Source: Clostridiales bacterium DTU089 (GTDB lineage Bacteria > Bacillota > Clostridia > Oscillospirales > Acutalibacteraceae). From it: 38,243 nt of DNA. Made by a program: the position numbers and the translations under genes. Below, one piece after another: positions 23,575-31,141 of the stretch (position 1 is its first letter; each line of letters opens with the position of its first letter). A model generated the notes under the pieces. That model was not told the DNA's origin and ran no database searches. It worked only from the letters and a program-made list of their open reading frames with translations. The DNA lies in the NCBI GenBank assembly GCA_001513045.1, contig LFSB01000037.1, positions 1-38,243 of the forward strand, written 5' to 3'.

Positions 23575-24702
23575 ATGAAAAAACTCTTGTGCCTTCTTCT
23601 CGTCGCCGTTATGGCGCTTACATTTGCGGCGTGCGGAGATAAGGACGGCGATACCACAACCACAACTGTTGCCGGCGAAACCACCACGGCAGCTCCCGTA
23701 GCGGTAACAACCGCGGAGCCTTTAAAGGTTGACGGTAATCTCGTTGCAACCATTAAGGACGGCGTTCTTGTTGATTCCAACGGAACCACAATCGTTAAGG
23801 TTGAAGCGAACCAGAAGTTTGTTGATTCAGACGGCAAGACTGTTGCCGAGGTCAAGAACGGCAAGGTTCTCGATGCAAACGGCAAGACCATATTCACCGT
23901 TAAGGACGACGGCTCCCTCGTAGGTGCCGACGGTCAGGAAATCACCACAGAGGCGCCCACAACAGTAGCACCTGTTGTTGACAATCCCTCCGGCGGAGAT
24001 TCCGACACCACTACCGTTAAGAGCGGCGACGATACACCCACACCTCCCCCCGCGGGCAAAACAAACGCAGAAATCGTTGCGGCATACAACGCGGCAATCA
24101 ACAAGGCGTTTGACGCGAGAGTAGGCTTTGAGAAGACCAGAAGCACGGATAATGAGAAGCTCGATGCAAACGTTATGGTTAAGCCCTTTAAGAGCCTTGT
24201 TTACAAGTTCATGGGCATCGGCTCGGCAAATGCTTATACCGAGAGCGTTGCCAAGGGTGCATGGAATGAAGAGGATGCAAACAAGCATTACCTCAGAAAG
24301 AGCACCATCACAACGTCCGACATAACCGGCGCAAAGTATGAGACTTCCGGCGCAAACACGGTTATAACCCTCAACATAAAGGACGGCAAAAGCACCGGAG
24401 GCAAGGACGGCGCGACCAACAATTCTCCGGTTGACAAGTGCGGAATCTGCGTGGGCGACAAGGATAAGGGCTATTACGACCACAAGACAGGTGCCGTTAT
24501 TTATGATGCAATCGACGACACTTTCGGCAGTGCAAAAATCAGCGAAAGCTACAGCGGCGCAGTTGCAAAGATAGTTATTGATGCCAACGGCAATCTTGTA
24601 AGCTTCAATGTTGATTACAGCATCTCCTGCGTTATTGAATTTGCAGGAACCTCCACCGCAACAGGTAACACTCATATCGCGTATAAGAACTTCAAGTGGT
24701 AA
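23575..24702 (+). CDS. Predicted lipoprotein with four short tandem repeats
   Basis: A 375-residue lipoprotein of unknown function. Residues 1-20 end in the lipobox LTFAAC; Cys20 would be lipidated. A Thr-rich linker (26-48) leads to four repeats of about 18 residues at 51-122, each of the form V-x-DGxLVDxNGKTIxxV (KDGVLVDSNGTTIVKV, DSDGKTVAEV, KNGKVLDANGKTIFTV, DDGSLVGADGQEI). A second Thr/Pro linker (123-160) is followed by a C-terminal domain (161-375) with mixed strands and helices and a short CGIC motif. That domain resembles hypothetical proteins common in Clostridia, but no activity is indicated. ATG at 23575 was chosen over 23524 because it begins the signal peptide and has GGAAAGGGG upstream. 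It is a single-gene unit with its own promoter and terminator. Confidence 0.8.
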   Translation: MKKLLCLLLVAVMALTFAACGDKDGDTTTTTVAGETTTAAPVAVTTAEPLKVDGNLVATIKDGVLVDSNGTTIVKVEANQKFVDSDGKTVAEVKNGKVLDANGKTIFTVKDDGSLVGADGQEITTEAPTTVAPVVDNPSGGDSDTTTVKSGDDTPTPPPAGKTNAEIVAAYNAAINKAFDARVGFEKTRSTDNEKLDANVMVKPFKSLVYKFMGIGSANAYTESVAKGAWNEEDANKHYLRKSTITTSDITGAKYETSGANTVITLNIKDGKSTGGKDGATNNSPVDKCGICVGDKDKGYYDHKTGAVIYDAIDDTFGSAKISESYSGAVAKIVIDANGNLVSFNVDYSISCVIEFAGTSTATGNTHIAYKNFKW

Positions 24703-24710
24703 ACATTTAC

Positions 24711-24742
24711 AAAATCGCCCTCCCTCGGGAGGGCGATTTTTT
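24711..24742 (+). terminator. Terminator of the repeat lipoprotein gene
   Basis: AAAATCGCCCTCC (24711-24723) pairs perfectly with GGAGGGCGATTTT (24728-24740) across a CTCG loop and ends in T. The 110 bases after it (24746-24855) hold nothing I can name. Confidence 0.9.
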
Positions 24743-24855
24743 ATGCCCGGAACGCCGCACACCTGCGATGTTCTGAGCTGATAAACAGCTTTGCCGCATA
24801 ACATAACGCTCCGCCGGAGAGTATGCCGGTAATACAAAAATTCATGCTGCAACCG

Positions 24856-24885
24856 AAAAAGCCGACCCTCAGGGGCCGGCTTTTT
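24856..24885 (-). terminator. Terminator-like hairpin before the XRE gene end
   Basis: AAAAAGCCG...CCC (24856-24868) pairs with GGG...CGGCTTTTT (24872-24885), with one mismatch near the middle. It is flanked by T runs on both strands and lies about 100 bases beyond the XRE stop, so it may work in either direction. Confidence 0.55.
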
Positions 24886-24984
24886 ATTGTGAGAGGTTTG
24901 TGTAATGGGCTTGACGCGGCGGTGTTCGGCTCGCCGTATGAAGCGGTCTGTAATTAAAGAGAACGCGAAAAACGGGTCATCAAA

Positions 24985-25308
24985 TCAATGTCCGGAATTG
25001 CTTTTTGTAATTGCCTTTATTAACAACGATATGGCATCCAGCTGCTTTTCATCAAGCTTTTTTATATCACTGATAAGCGAGTCCAATTTGACCGGATTTT
25101 TTGAATCCAAATCAAAGAATTCGCCGGGAGTAATGTTGAAATATTCGCAGATATAAAACAGCCCCTGTATTGAAGGCTTTGAATGTCCGGATTCAATGTT
25201 GGTTATATATCCCGGATTTTGACCCATTGAAAGGCTCATGTCTCGGGCAGAAACACCTTTTTTCATTCTCAGCTGTGCGACCCGTAAAGCAAAATCCTTC
25301 ACATCCAT
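24985..25308 (-). CDS. XRE family helix-turn-helix regulator
   Basis: A 107-residue DNA-binding protein. The HTH_3-type domain covers about residues 8-62, with the recognition region VSARDMSLSMGQNPGYITNI, then ESGHSKPSIQGLFYICEYFN and ITPGEFFD. A short C-terminal segment (about 70-104: KLDSLISDIKKLDEKQLDAI) looks like a dimerisation helix. This is typical of small repressors. It is divergent from the genes at 25496 and 25954 and shares with them a 187-base gap holding a nested inverted repeat centred at 25408. I infer that it represses its own promoter and that of the divergent genes. The ATG has GGTGGAG close upstream. No effector domain is present. Confidence 0.88.
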   Translation of the reverse strand: MDVKDFALRVAQLRMKKGVSARDMSLSMGQNPGYITNIESGHSKPSIQGLFYICEYFNITPGEFFDLDSKNPVKLDSLISDIKKLDEKQLDAISLLIKAITKSNSGH

Positions 25309-25366
25309 ATCTCCACCGCCCCTTGTAGTATCTTTGTATTATATATTAGCCCATATCAAATCAAAA

Positions 25367-25449
25367 ATAACATCTGAAAGACTTAATCGCGCTTGCAATA
25401 ACATCTATTGGATGTTATAATTGCAAAAATGATGTTTTTTAGATGTTAC
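25367..25449. promoter_or_regulatory. Nested palindromic operator between divergent genes
   Basis: Half-sites ATAACATC (25398-25405) and GATGTTAT (25411-25418) form a perfect dyad with a five-base spacer centred at 25408. A second pair, ATAACATC (25367-25374) and GATGTTAC (25442-25449), is symmetrical about the same centre and 31 bases out on each side, about three helical turns. An extra GATGTT lies at 25431-25436. The likely binder is the adjacent XRE protein. Confidence 0.7.
25393..25421 (+). promoter_or_regulatory. Promoter overlapped by the inner operator
   Basis: TTGCAA (25393-25398) and TATAAT (25416-25421) are 17 bases apart, and the inner dyad fills the spacer. A protein bound there would block RNA polymerase. 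On the minus strand a weaker promoter for the XRE gene may use TATAAT (25343-25338) with TTTGAT at 25365-25360, next to the outer half-site. Confidence 0.65.
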
Positions 25450-25495
25450 AGAATTTGACTTTTGAACTTTAGAGCCGACAGAAGGAGGTGAACGC

Positions 25496-25912
25496 ATGAA
25501 AATTATTATTTGCACAGAAAAGTCAAACGGAATAATGTTTTCCGGCAGAAGGCTGAGTCAGGATTCCGTTTTACGGGAAAGGATTTTTGAACTTTGCAAA
25601 GATTCGACGCTCAGAATGAATAATTATTCTGCAAAGCAATTTGAAAACGCCGCAGGAATAGCTGTTTCAGAGGATTTTCTGAATCTTGCCGCTCCGGATG
25701 ACTTCTGTTTTATTGAGAACGCTGAAATCCCGATTGAAAAGGCGGATGTGGTTTATCTTTTCAATTGGAACAGAGACTACCCCGCCGATGTTTTCTTCGA
25801 TGTTTCACAGTTAAGCCCCGACTTCAAGCGAAGCTCAAGAGAGTTCTTTTCAGGCACATCTCATAAAAAAATAACTCTTGAAGTTTATAAAAGAAAAAAC
25901 CTCGAAGGATAA
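25496..25912 (+). CDS. Unknown cytoplasmic protein of a conserved Clostridia type
   Basis: A 138-residue protein without membrane segments or a signal peptide. I recall similar proteins in many Clostridia, with the features seen here: an N-terminal MKIIICTEKSNGIMFSGRR, the block MNNYSAKQF, a CFIEN segment, YLFNWNRDYPADVFFDV and a terminal SGTSHKKITLEVYKR. Some database entries call them ribonuclease Z, but I see no metallo-beta-lactamase motif (HxHxDH) and do not accept that name. No enzyme motif is evident. The ribosome site GAAGGAGGTG is very strong. The membrane nuclease gene begins 41 bases later and the pair is probably cotranscribed from the operator-controlled promoter. Confidence 0.75.
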   Translation: MKIIICTEKSNGIMFSGRRLSQDSVLRERIFELCKDSTLRMNNYSAKQFENAAGIAVSEDFLNLAAPDDFCFIENAEIPIEKADVVYLFNWNRDYPADVFFDVSQLSPDFKRSSREFFSGTSHKKITLEVYKRKNLEG

Positions 25913-25953
25913 AGCCTTCACACCCAAGCCCGGCACAAGGATTACTGTCTCTT

Positions 25954-27180
25954 ATGAAAGGAATGGTCACAAGCATGAAAAAATACAGTAATATAATTCA
26001 ATGGATAGTTGCAGTCTTCTTTTTATTGGCGATTCCGTTCAGCGGACTGCACGCTTCTTCTCTGCTTCTTTTTGCAGCCGCCTTATTGATTGCTCCGATA
26101 AAGCCCCTGAGGGAGCTGTTATCAAAAGTAAAAATCAAAAACGGTATAGCTGTTTTGCTCGCCGTAATTTTGTTTTTCACGGGAATTGTAATCTCACCTG
26201 AGTCGAATATATCAAGCGCCCCGACCGAAAGCACAACGGTTTCAGACACAACGGTTCTTGACATTTCAACGCAACCGACTTCAACATATGCGCCTTCCGG
26301 TGAGGTCGTCACGGACTTGCCAGGCACCGGGGAGCTTCCCGCTGAACTGACAACCCTGTTTGAAACCCACAGTAGATTAGGCACCGAAGCTGCCCCCGTT
26401 TCATCCCCGGACATTCCCGCATATTCAGGCTCCGCCTTTGTAAAAATAAACAACAACACGCCTTTCTTCAGCAAGGATGAGCTAAAAACAACGGGATATG
26501 AAAGTTACAGCCCGTTAGACCGTCTCGGACGATGCGGAGTGGCTTTGGCCTGTGTGGGCAGAGACACAATGCCCGGAGAGAATGAGGAAAGAAAGAGTAT
26601 CGGCAGCATAATTCCCAGCGGATGGGTACAGGCACAATACGAAAATGTTCCCGGAAAATATTTGTATAACCGTTGCCATCTTATCGGCTGGCAGCTGTCT
26701 GCGGAAAACGCTAACAGAAAAAATCTCATAACAGGTACGAAATATCTCAATACAAAGGGTATGCTGCCCTTTGAGAACATGGTTGCCGACTACATAAAAG
26801 AAACCGGAAACCACGTAGCGTATCGCATAACTCCGGTTTTTGAGGGCGAAAATCTGCTCGCGTCCGGAGTTCAGATGGAGGCGTATTCCGTTGAGGACGG
26901 CGGCGAAGGAATCTGTTTTAATGTGTATTGCTATAATGTACAGCCGGATATAAAAATCAATTATCAAACCGGAAAGAGCTCCGGAACGGCAGCGGTAATA
27001 ACCACGGCAAGGGATGAAACGTTAACAACAGAAAGAAACAATGAAAAAATCGTATACCGCGCCCCGACCGGCAAACGGTATCATCTTATATCAACCTGCG
27101 CGGGAAAAAACAGCTATTCCGTTACCTTGAGTCAAGCAAAAGCAGCGGGCTTGACCCCGTGCCAGAAATGCGCGCAATAA
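25954..27180 (+). CDS. Membrane-anchored DNA/RNA non-specific endonuclease
   Basis: A 408-residue protein. Three hydrophobic helices lie near 11-30, 34-48 and 62-80, followed by a Thr/Ser/Pro-rich outside linker (82-160) and a nuclease domain (about 165-335). The catalytic region reads YNRCHLIGWQLSAENANRKN (239-257), a version of the DRGH-type motif with His242 as base and Asn residues as metal ligands, as in EndA/NucA-type enzymes. The C-terminus (367-408: YHLISTC...TPCQKC) has His and Cys placed like a small metal-binding finger. The nuclease would face outside if the N-terminus is cytoplasmic. ATGs at 25954, 25963 and 25975 are all possible and none has a clearly better ribosome site. Nutrient DNA use, competence or defence are possible roles. 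Confidence 0.85.
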   Translation: MKGMVTSMKKYSNIIQWIVAVFFLLAIPFSGLHASSLLLFAAALLIAPIKPLRELLSKVKIKNGIAVLLAVILFFTGIVISPESNISSAPTESTTVSDTTVLDISTQPTSTYAPSGEVVTDLPGTGELPAELTTLFETHSRLGTEAAPVSSPDIPAYSGSAFVKINNNTPFFSKDELKTTGYESYSPLDRLGRCGVALACVGRDTMPGENEERKSIGSIIPSGWVQAQYENVPGKYLYNRCHLIGWQLSAENANRKNLITGTKYLNTKGMLPFENMVADYIKETGNHVAYRITPVFEGENLLASGVQMEAYSVEDGGEGICFNVYCYNVQPDIKINYQTGKSSGTAAVITTARDETLTTERNNEKIVYRAPTGKRYHLISTCAGKNSYSVTLSQAKAAGLTPCQKCAQ

Positions 27181-27188
27181 AGCAAATG

Positions 27189-27218
27189 AAAACCGGCTAT
27201 CATTCGATAGCCGGTTTT
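27189..27218. terminator. Bidirectional terminator between nuclease and beta-propeller genes
   Basis: AAAACCGGCTATC (27189-27201) pairs perfectly with GATAGCCGGTTTT (27206-27218) over an ATTC loop. It lies between two convergent stops. Confidence 0.9.
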
Positions 27219-27247
27219 GTATGGTGCTCGTTTTTACGCAGCAAAAT

Positions 27248-29386
27248 TCAGTTTGTTGCCGGATATATATTGTATGAGGTTACATCGGCAAAGCTTAGGC
27301 AGGACAGCTGTGTCTGCGTTGCTCTGTCAAAGGCGCACAGTCCGAGCTGCGAGAAGGTATATACCGTATCGCCTATATAGGTTCCGCGCAGAATGTTGCC
27401 ATAATCCGCAATGTTCAATTGCCGGTAGCTGAGCATTGTGCCGAAGCTTTTTGAAGCTGTATCTACAGGCAGCGCGGCCAAAAACGAATTGTGCGAGTTA
27501 GTGCTGTATTGCGAAACGGGGAACATAAGCATACAACGGGAGGCATCATAGACAAAAGCCTTGGGATTGTTGTAAGCTTCGGAAATTACCGGTGAGCCGT
27601 CTATTACATATTTATTGACCTCGGCGGGCTTTGCGGGATTTGAAACATCAAACAGGGAAACCTTCAGCTTGCCGTTCATTCCGCTGTCGTCACCGTCCGG
27701 ACCTATACCTACAAGCAGAGTGTCGCTTATAGGATGAAGGTATGACGAGAAGCCGGGAAGCTTGAGCTCGCCGAGTATTGCCGGAGCAGTCGGTGTGTTC
27801 AGGTCTATCACAAACAGCGGGTCCGTGTTCAGAAATGTCACAAGATATGCCTTGGTTCCGGAAAAACGGGCGGATTTAATGGTTTCTCCGGGCGCTATTC
27901 CGCTGAGCTTTCCCACGACCTGCAGGCTGCTGTTGAGCACTGAAACGATGTTACTGACCTTTCCGCTTTTTCTGTCTCTGAAGTTTGTGGCGATGCGCAG
28001 AAAACCGTTGTATTCATCCATTGAAAACTGATTCAATGCCGTGCCCTCAACGGTGCCGGAGGATTTAAAGGATATATTGTTTCCGGATATGGAGAAGGCG
28101 TATATCTGAGTTTTGTTTTCTGAGGTTGCCCACAGCATATCGGAAGCACCTTCTATGGGGACGGCGTAAGAAAAGCTCTCCCTTACCGCATACAGCGTAT
28201 CCTTGGTGCAATATACATCCGAGCCTCCGCCGAGCACTGCGACGGTTTTAGCGGAATCCGCACCGCGGGAGAGCTGTATTTTCGTTGCCACAAGGTATGA
28301 GCCGGGAATAGCATCCGGAAGCATACAGATGTTCTGTGTGGGAATTTTCTCCATGTTTCCGTTTAAGCCCGCCCCGGGCACACAGTTGTTTTTTACAGCC
28401 TGCTCGTCGTAGCCTCCGCAATAGCCGTTATACGTTGAAAGGATAATAAGGCTTCCTTCGGTAAGTCTGGTTGATACAAGGGTACCCTGTTGTGTGAAGT
28501 CGCCTGTTTTTACCGGAGCCGAGCGGTCGGAAATATCATAGAATACCGCTGATATGCTCAAGGAATCATAATAAACTCCGTTGTCACATATGGCTGTAAG
28601 CGTGTCTCCCGTAATATATATTTCACGTACAGACTTTCCGGGGCAGCTGAATTCCGAAAGAATTTTCATCGCGTCCGGTGTAGGGTCGATTATACGGATT
28701 TTAGTTGTTCTTGCGCTTGCGCTTGTGCTTACGGCATAGAGATAATTCCCGTCATTTTTCAGGATGTCAGCCTCGTCAACTCCCGCAACCTGAATATTGG
28801 TTCCGGAAAAATCATTCGGGGTATCGGGCTCGCTTTCGGGGCTTTGCACCTCAAACGAATCATCTGCCGCTCCTGTAACTGCCTCTGCATTGTCGCCGGG
28901 AACAACGGCGGTGTCTGTGTAGTAGCGTGTTAAGCTGCCCTTGATACGCTCTGCATAGCTTAAAAACAGGTTTTCTATTTCGATGTAACCGTTTATCTTC
29001 TTAGGCGCAATACGCTTTTCGGCGCTTTCCGGTTCATTTTCTTCAATTATATCCGAGTCGGCATTACTGCTTTCGGGCTTCTCCGTTACAGTGGTGTCCG
29101 AAAAATATGCTTTGACCGATTCCGGCACAACGGTGGGCTTATTTCTTTGTGAGCCGGCGACTGCAACACTTCCGAGCACAACCGCAAACGCCGCCGCGAC
29201 GGCAACCGCCTTTTTTATTCTGTTGTTTCTGCCGTATTCAAGCGGGATGGCTTTGGTTTTTGCCTGAGCATCACCGGATACGGCGGAAATGATGTTGTTT
29301 TTTGAAAGATTTTCGGGAAGCTCGGTTACGGACAGACCGTCCTTCAGGTCACTGACAAGCTTTTCATTTTTACCCTGTCTTTTCAT
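27248..29386 (-). CDS. Membrane-anchored beta-propeller protein, possible anti-sigma factor
   Basis: A 712-residue protein. A polar N-terminus of about 57 residues should be cytoplasmic, one helix lies at about 59-78, and the rest should be outside. The segment TNIQVAGVDEADILKNDGNY (196-215) is the hallmark of the PF09826 beta-propeller family, and repeated strand blocks (YLVATKIQLSRG, FRIATNFRDRKSG-like repeats) follow to the end. The frame opens with a GTG at 29398, but the ATG at 29386 is favoured by GGAGTGA eight or nine bases upstream. The sigma-factor gene ends eight bases before it. The architecture of short cytoplasmic tail, single helix and large outer sensor, next to an ECF sigma gene, suggests anti-sigma function. 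No recognised zinc-binding anti-sigma motif is present in the tail. Confidence 0.83.
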   Translation of the reverse strand: MKRQGKNEKLVSDLKDGLSVTELPENLSKNNIISAVSGDAQAKTKAIPLEYGRNNRIKKAVAVAAAFAVVLGSVAVAGSQRNKPTVVPESVKAYFSDTTVTEKPESSNADSDIIEENEPESAEKRIAPKKINGYIEIENLFLSYAERIKGSLTRYYTDTAVVPGDNAEAVTGAADDSFEVQSPESEPDTPNDFSGTNIQVAGVDEADILKNDGNYLYAVSTSASARTTKIRIIDPTPDAMKILSEFSCPGKSVREIYITGDTLTAICDNGVYYDSLSISAVFYDISDRSAPVKTGDFTQQGTLVSTRLTEGSLIILSTYNGYCGGYDEQAVKNNCVPGAGLNGNMEKIPTQNICMLPDAIPGSYLVATKIQLSRGADSAKTVAVLGGGSDVYCTKDTLYAVRESFSYAVPIEGASDMLWATSENKTQIYAFSISGNNISFKSSGTVEGTALNQFSMDEYNGFLRIATNFRDRKSGKVSNIVSVLNSSLQVVGKLSGIAPGETIKSARFSGTKAYLVTFLNTDPLFVIDLNTPTAPAILGELKLPGFSSYLHPISDTLLVGIGPDGDDSGMNGKLKVSLFDVSNPAKPAEVNKYVIDGSPVISEAYNNPKAFVYDASRCMLMFPVSQYSTNSHNSFLAALPVDTASKSFGTMLSYRQLNIADYGNILRGTYIGDTVYTFSQLGLCAFDRATQTQLSCLSFADVTSYNIYPATN

Positions 29387-29394
29387 AAAAATAC

Positions 29395-29961
29395 TCACTC
29401 CGTTTCAAGATATGTACGCATTTTCTTCAGTGAACGCGCCAGCTTTGAGCGGACGGTAGCGGACGGACAATCTGTAACTAAAGCTATTTCTCTGCTCTTA
29501 AAGCCTCCAAGAACTGCCATAAGCACTATGCGCCGTTCCTCCTCGCCGAGGATTTCCAGAGCCTGACACAGCTCCGCGGGGAGATAAATTCCCGGAGAAG
29601 TGTCGGGGAGCGACTCAAGGAAACCCTCTTCAGCGGAGGAAATATCGGGCTTGCGCCCGGTAAGAAGCGTCTTACAGCGGTTGGAGAGAATCTTAAACAG
29701 CCACGGCTTGAACGAGTCCGGCTTTTTTAAGGAGCCGAGATTACGAAAGGCTGCGATTGCCGCGTCCTGCACGGCATCCTCAGCGTCCTCTTTTGAGCGC
29801 AGCATATACAACGCAAAGCCGTAAAGCTCGCGTGAATACATTGCATACAGCTCGCCGAACGCTTCGGCATCGCCTGCTTTTGATTTGGTTATGAGTTCAA
29901 GCGCGTAATCCGTCGTAAGCCCTCCCCGAAGCTTTTTGATCCGCTGATAATAAGAGAACAT
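29395..29961 (-). CDS. ECF-type RNA polymerase sigma factor
   Basis: A 188-residue sigma-70 family protein. Region 2 spans about 25-85, with AFGELYAMYSRELYGFAL, SKEDAEDAVQDAAIAAFRNL and FKPWLFKILSNRCKTLL. A short linker is followed by region 4 (about 125-185) with LGEEERRIVLMAVLGGFKSR and the HTH CPSATVRSKLARSLKKMRTY. There is no region 1, 3 or extra domain. ATG at 29961 (or TTG at 29970) has no visible Shine-Dalgarno sequence although a promoter lies close upstream. The gene is the first of a two-gene unit with the membrane beta-propeller protein. Its target promoters and signal are unknown, and the start is uncertain. Confidence 0.85.
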   Translation of the reverse strand: MFSYYQRIKKLRGGLTTDYALELITKSKAGDAEAFGELYAMYSRELYGFALYMLRSKEDAEDAVQDAAIAAFRNLGSLKKPDSFKPWLFKILSNRCKTLLTGRKPDISSAEEGFLESLPDTSPGIYLPAELCQALEILGEEERRIVLMAVLGGFKSREIALVTDCPSATVRSKLARSLKKMRTYLETE

Positions 29962-29999
29962 GATAAGCAAAAGTGTTGCACAGAGTAAGATTTATTTTT

Positions 30000-30028
30000 A
30001 TTATGCATGTGATTTTGCCGTAAGTCAA
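30000..30028 (-). promoter_or_regulatory. Promoter of the sigma-factor unit
   Basis: On the minus strand TTGACT (30028-30023) and CATAAT (30005-30000) are 17 bases apart. Transcription would start near 29993, about 30 bases before the sigma ATG. Confidence 0.65.
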
Positions 30029-30035
30029 CAAAAAA

Positions 30036-30059
30036 TCCGGACGGCTGATGCCGTCCGGA
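30036..30059 (-). terminator. Terminator of pfkA
   Basis: TCCGGACGGC (30036-30045) pairs perfectly with GCCGTCCGGA (30050-30059) around a four-base loop. On the minus strand TTTTTT follows the stem. It lies 17 bases past the pfkA stop and borders the sigma promoter. Confidence 0.9.
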
Positions 30060-30076
30060 AAAATATAAGCGGATAA

Positions 30077-31039
30077 TCAGATAGATATCTCGTGGGCTAT
30101 TCTGTAAAGGTCAAGGTCTATCTGATTTTTCATGTTGAGCGCGTCAAAGATGTCGTAATCGACAATCTGGTCGCCCTTGGTTGCAACTACACGGTTGCCT
30201 ACGCCGTTGAGAAGAAGATGAACCGCCTTGTTTCCCATCTGGCTTGCAAGCACGCGGTCTCTCGCCGAGGGGGAGCCGCCTCTCTGAACATGGCCGAGGA
30301 TTGTTGCACGGGATTCAACGCCCGTTGTCTCCTGTATTCTCTTGGCAAGTGCGTCCACGCCGCCGATGCCTTCTGCGACAATTATAACAAAATGCTGCTT
30401 TCCGGTCTTCTGTGTGCGGCGCATGCGCTCGATTACATCACGCTCGATGTCGTATTCGACCTCGGGAATGAGTATGGCGGTGGCACCTATGGCAAGACCT
30501 GCATTGAGTGCGAGATAACCCGCCTTTCTGCCCATAACCTCAACAACGGAGCAACGGTCATGAGACTCGGTGGTGTCGCGGATGCGGTCAACCATGTCCA
30601 TGATGGTGTTCATGGCGGTGTCGTAGCCTATTGTATAATCGCAGCAGGCGATGTCGTTGTCTATGGTTCCGGGAACGCCCACACAGGGTATGCCGCGCAT
30701 GGAGAGGTCTCTCGCGCCTCTGAAGGAGCCGTCGCCGCCGATGACAACAATACCCTCAAGACCGACCTCGTGGCAGACATCTATTGCCTTTTGCATTCCG
30801 CTTTCGGTCTGAAATTCGGGGCAGCGTGCCGAATAAAGCATGGTTCCGCCTCTGTGGATTATATCGGATACGCTGCGAAGGTTCATCTCGTACATATCAC
30901 CGTGAATAAGTCCGCTGTAGCCTCTGCGTATTCCCATTACTCTCATGCCGCTCTCGCAGCCGGTTCTGACTACGGCTCTTACCGCGGCATTCATGCCGGG
31001 GGCGTCTCCGCCGCTTGTCAATACACCTATTGTTTTCAT
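30077..31039 (-). CDS. pfkA: ATP-dependent 6-phosphofructokinase
   Basis: Phosphorylates fructose 6-phosphate to fructose 1,6-bisphosphate, the committed step of glycolysis, in the cytoplasm. The 320-residue length is that of bacterial PfkA. The ATP-binding GGDAPGMN (10-17) and GGDGS (101-105) are present, as is catalytic TIDND (125-129, Asp127). Later blocks EVMGRKAGYLAL, PEVEYDI, VAEGIGG and LGHVQRGGSPSARDR are also standard. Gly at the position after GGDG (Ser105) fits ATP use better than pyrophosphate use, but I cannot be certain. It follows dnaE, a frequent neighbour in Firmicutes, with 102 bases between them and its own promoter. AAAGGA lies about 11 bases before the ATG. Confidence 0.96.
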   Translation of the reverse strand: MKTIGVLTSGGDAPGMNAAVRAVVRTGCESGMRVMGIRRGYSGLIHGDMYEMNLRSVSDIIHRGGTMLYSARCPEFQTESGMQKAIDVCHEVGLEGIVVIGGDGSFRGARDLSMRGIPCVGVPGTIDNDIACCDYTIGYDTAMNTIMDMVDRIRDTTESHDRCSVVEVMGRKAGYLALNAGLAIGATAILIPEVEYDIERDVIERMRRTQKTGKQHFVIIVAEGIGGVDALAKRIQETTGVESRATILGHVQRGGSPSARDRVLASQMGNKAVHLLLNGVGNRVVATKGDQIVDYDIFDALNMKNQIDLDLYRIAHEISI

Positions 31040-31078
31040 AATGCGCCATTCCTTTCAAAAGCAAGCTAACAAAAAAGG

Positions 31079-31107
31079 ATTCTACCACACTTGTTTTATT
31101 TTTTCAA
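31079..31107 (-). promoter_or_regulatory. Sigma-A promoter of pfkA
   Basis: On the minus strand TTGAAA (31107-31102) and TAGAAT (31084-31079) are 17 bases apart, between the dnaE stop and the pfkA start. Confidence 0.75.
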
Positions 31108-31141
31108 GCCCTGATGGGTAATTTTGTCGAATTAAGTCAGG

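Noticed and set aside
23827-24852. Open frame of 341 codons on the minus strand
   Set aside because: It is antisense to the lipoprotein gene, runs through the terminator and has an abnormal Cys-rich composition.
25496-25912. Ribonuclease Z assignment for the 138-residue protein
   Set aside because: It has no HxHxDH metal motif and is less than half the length of RNase Z.
30092-31069. Open frame of 325 codons on the plus strand
   Set aside because: It is exactly antisense to pfkA and reflects codon bias of that gene.
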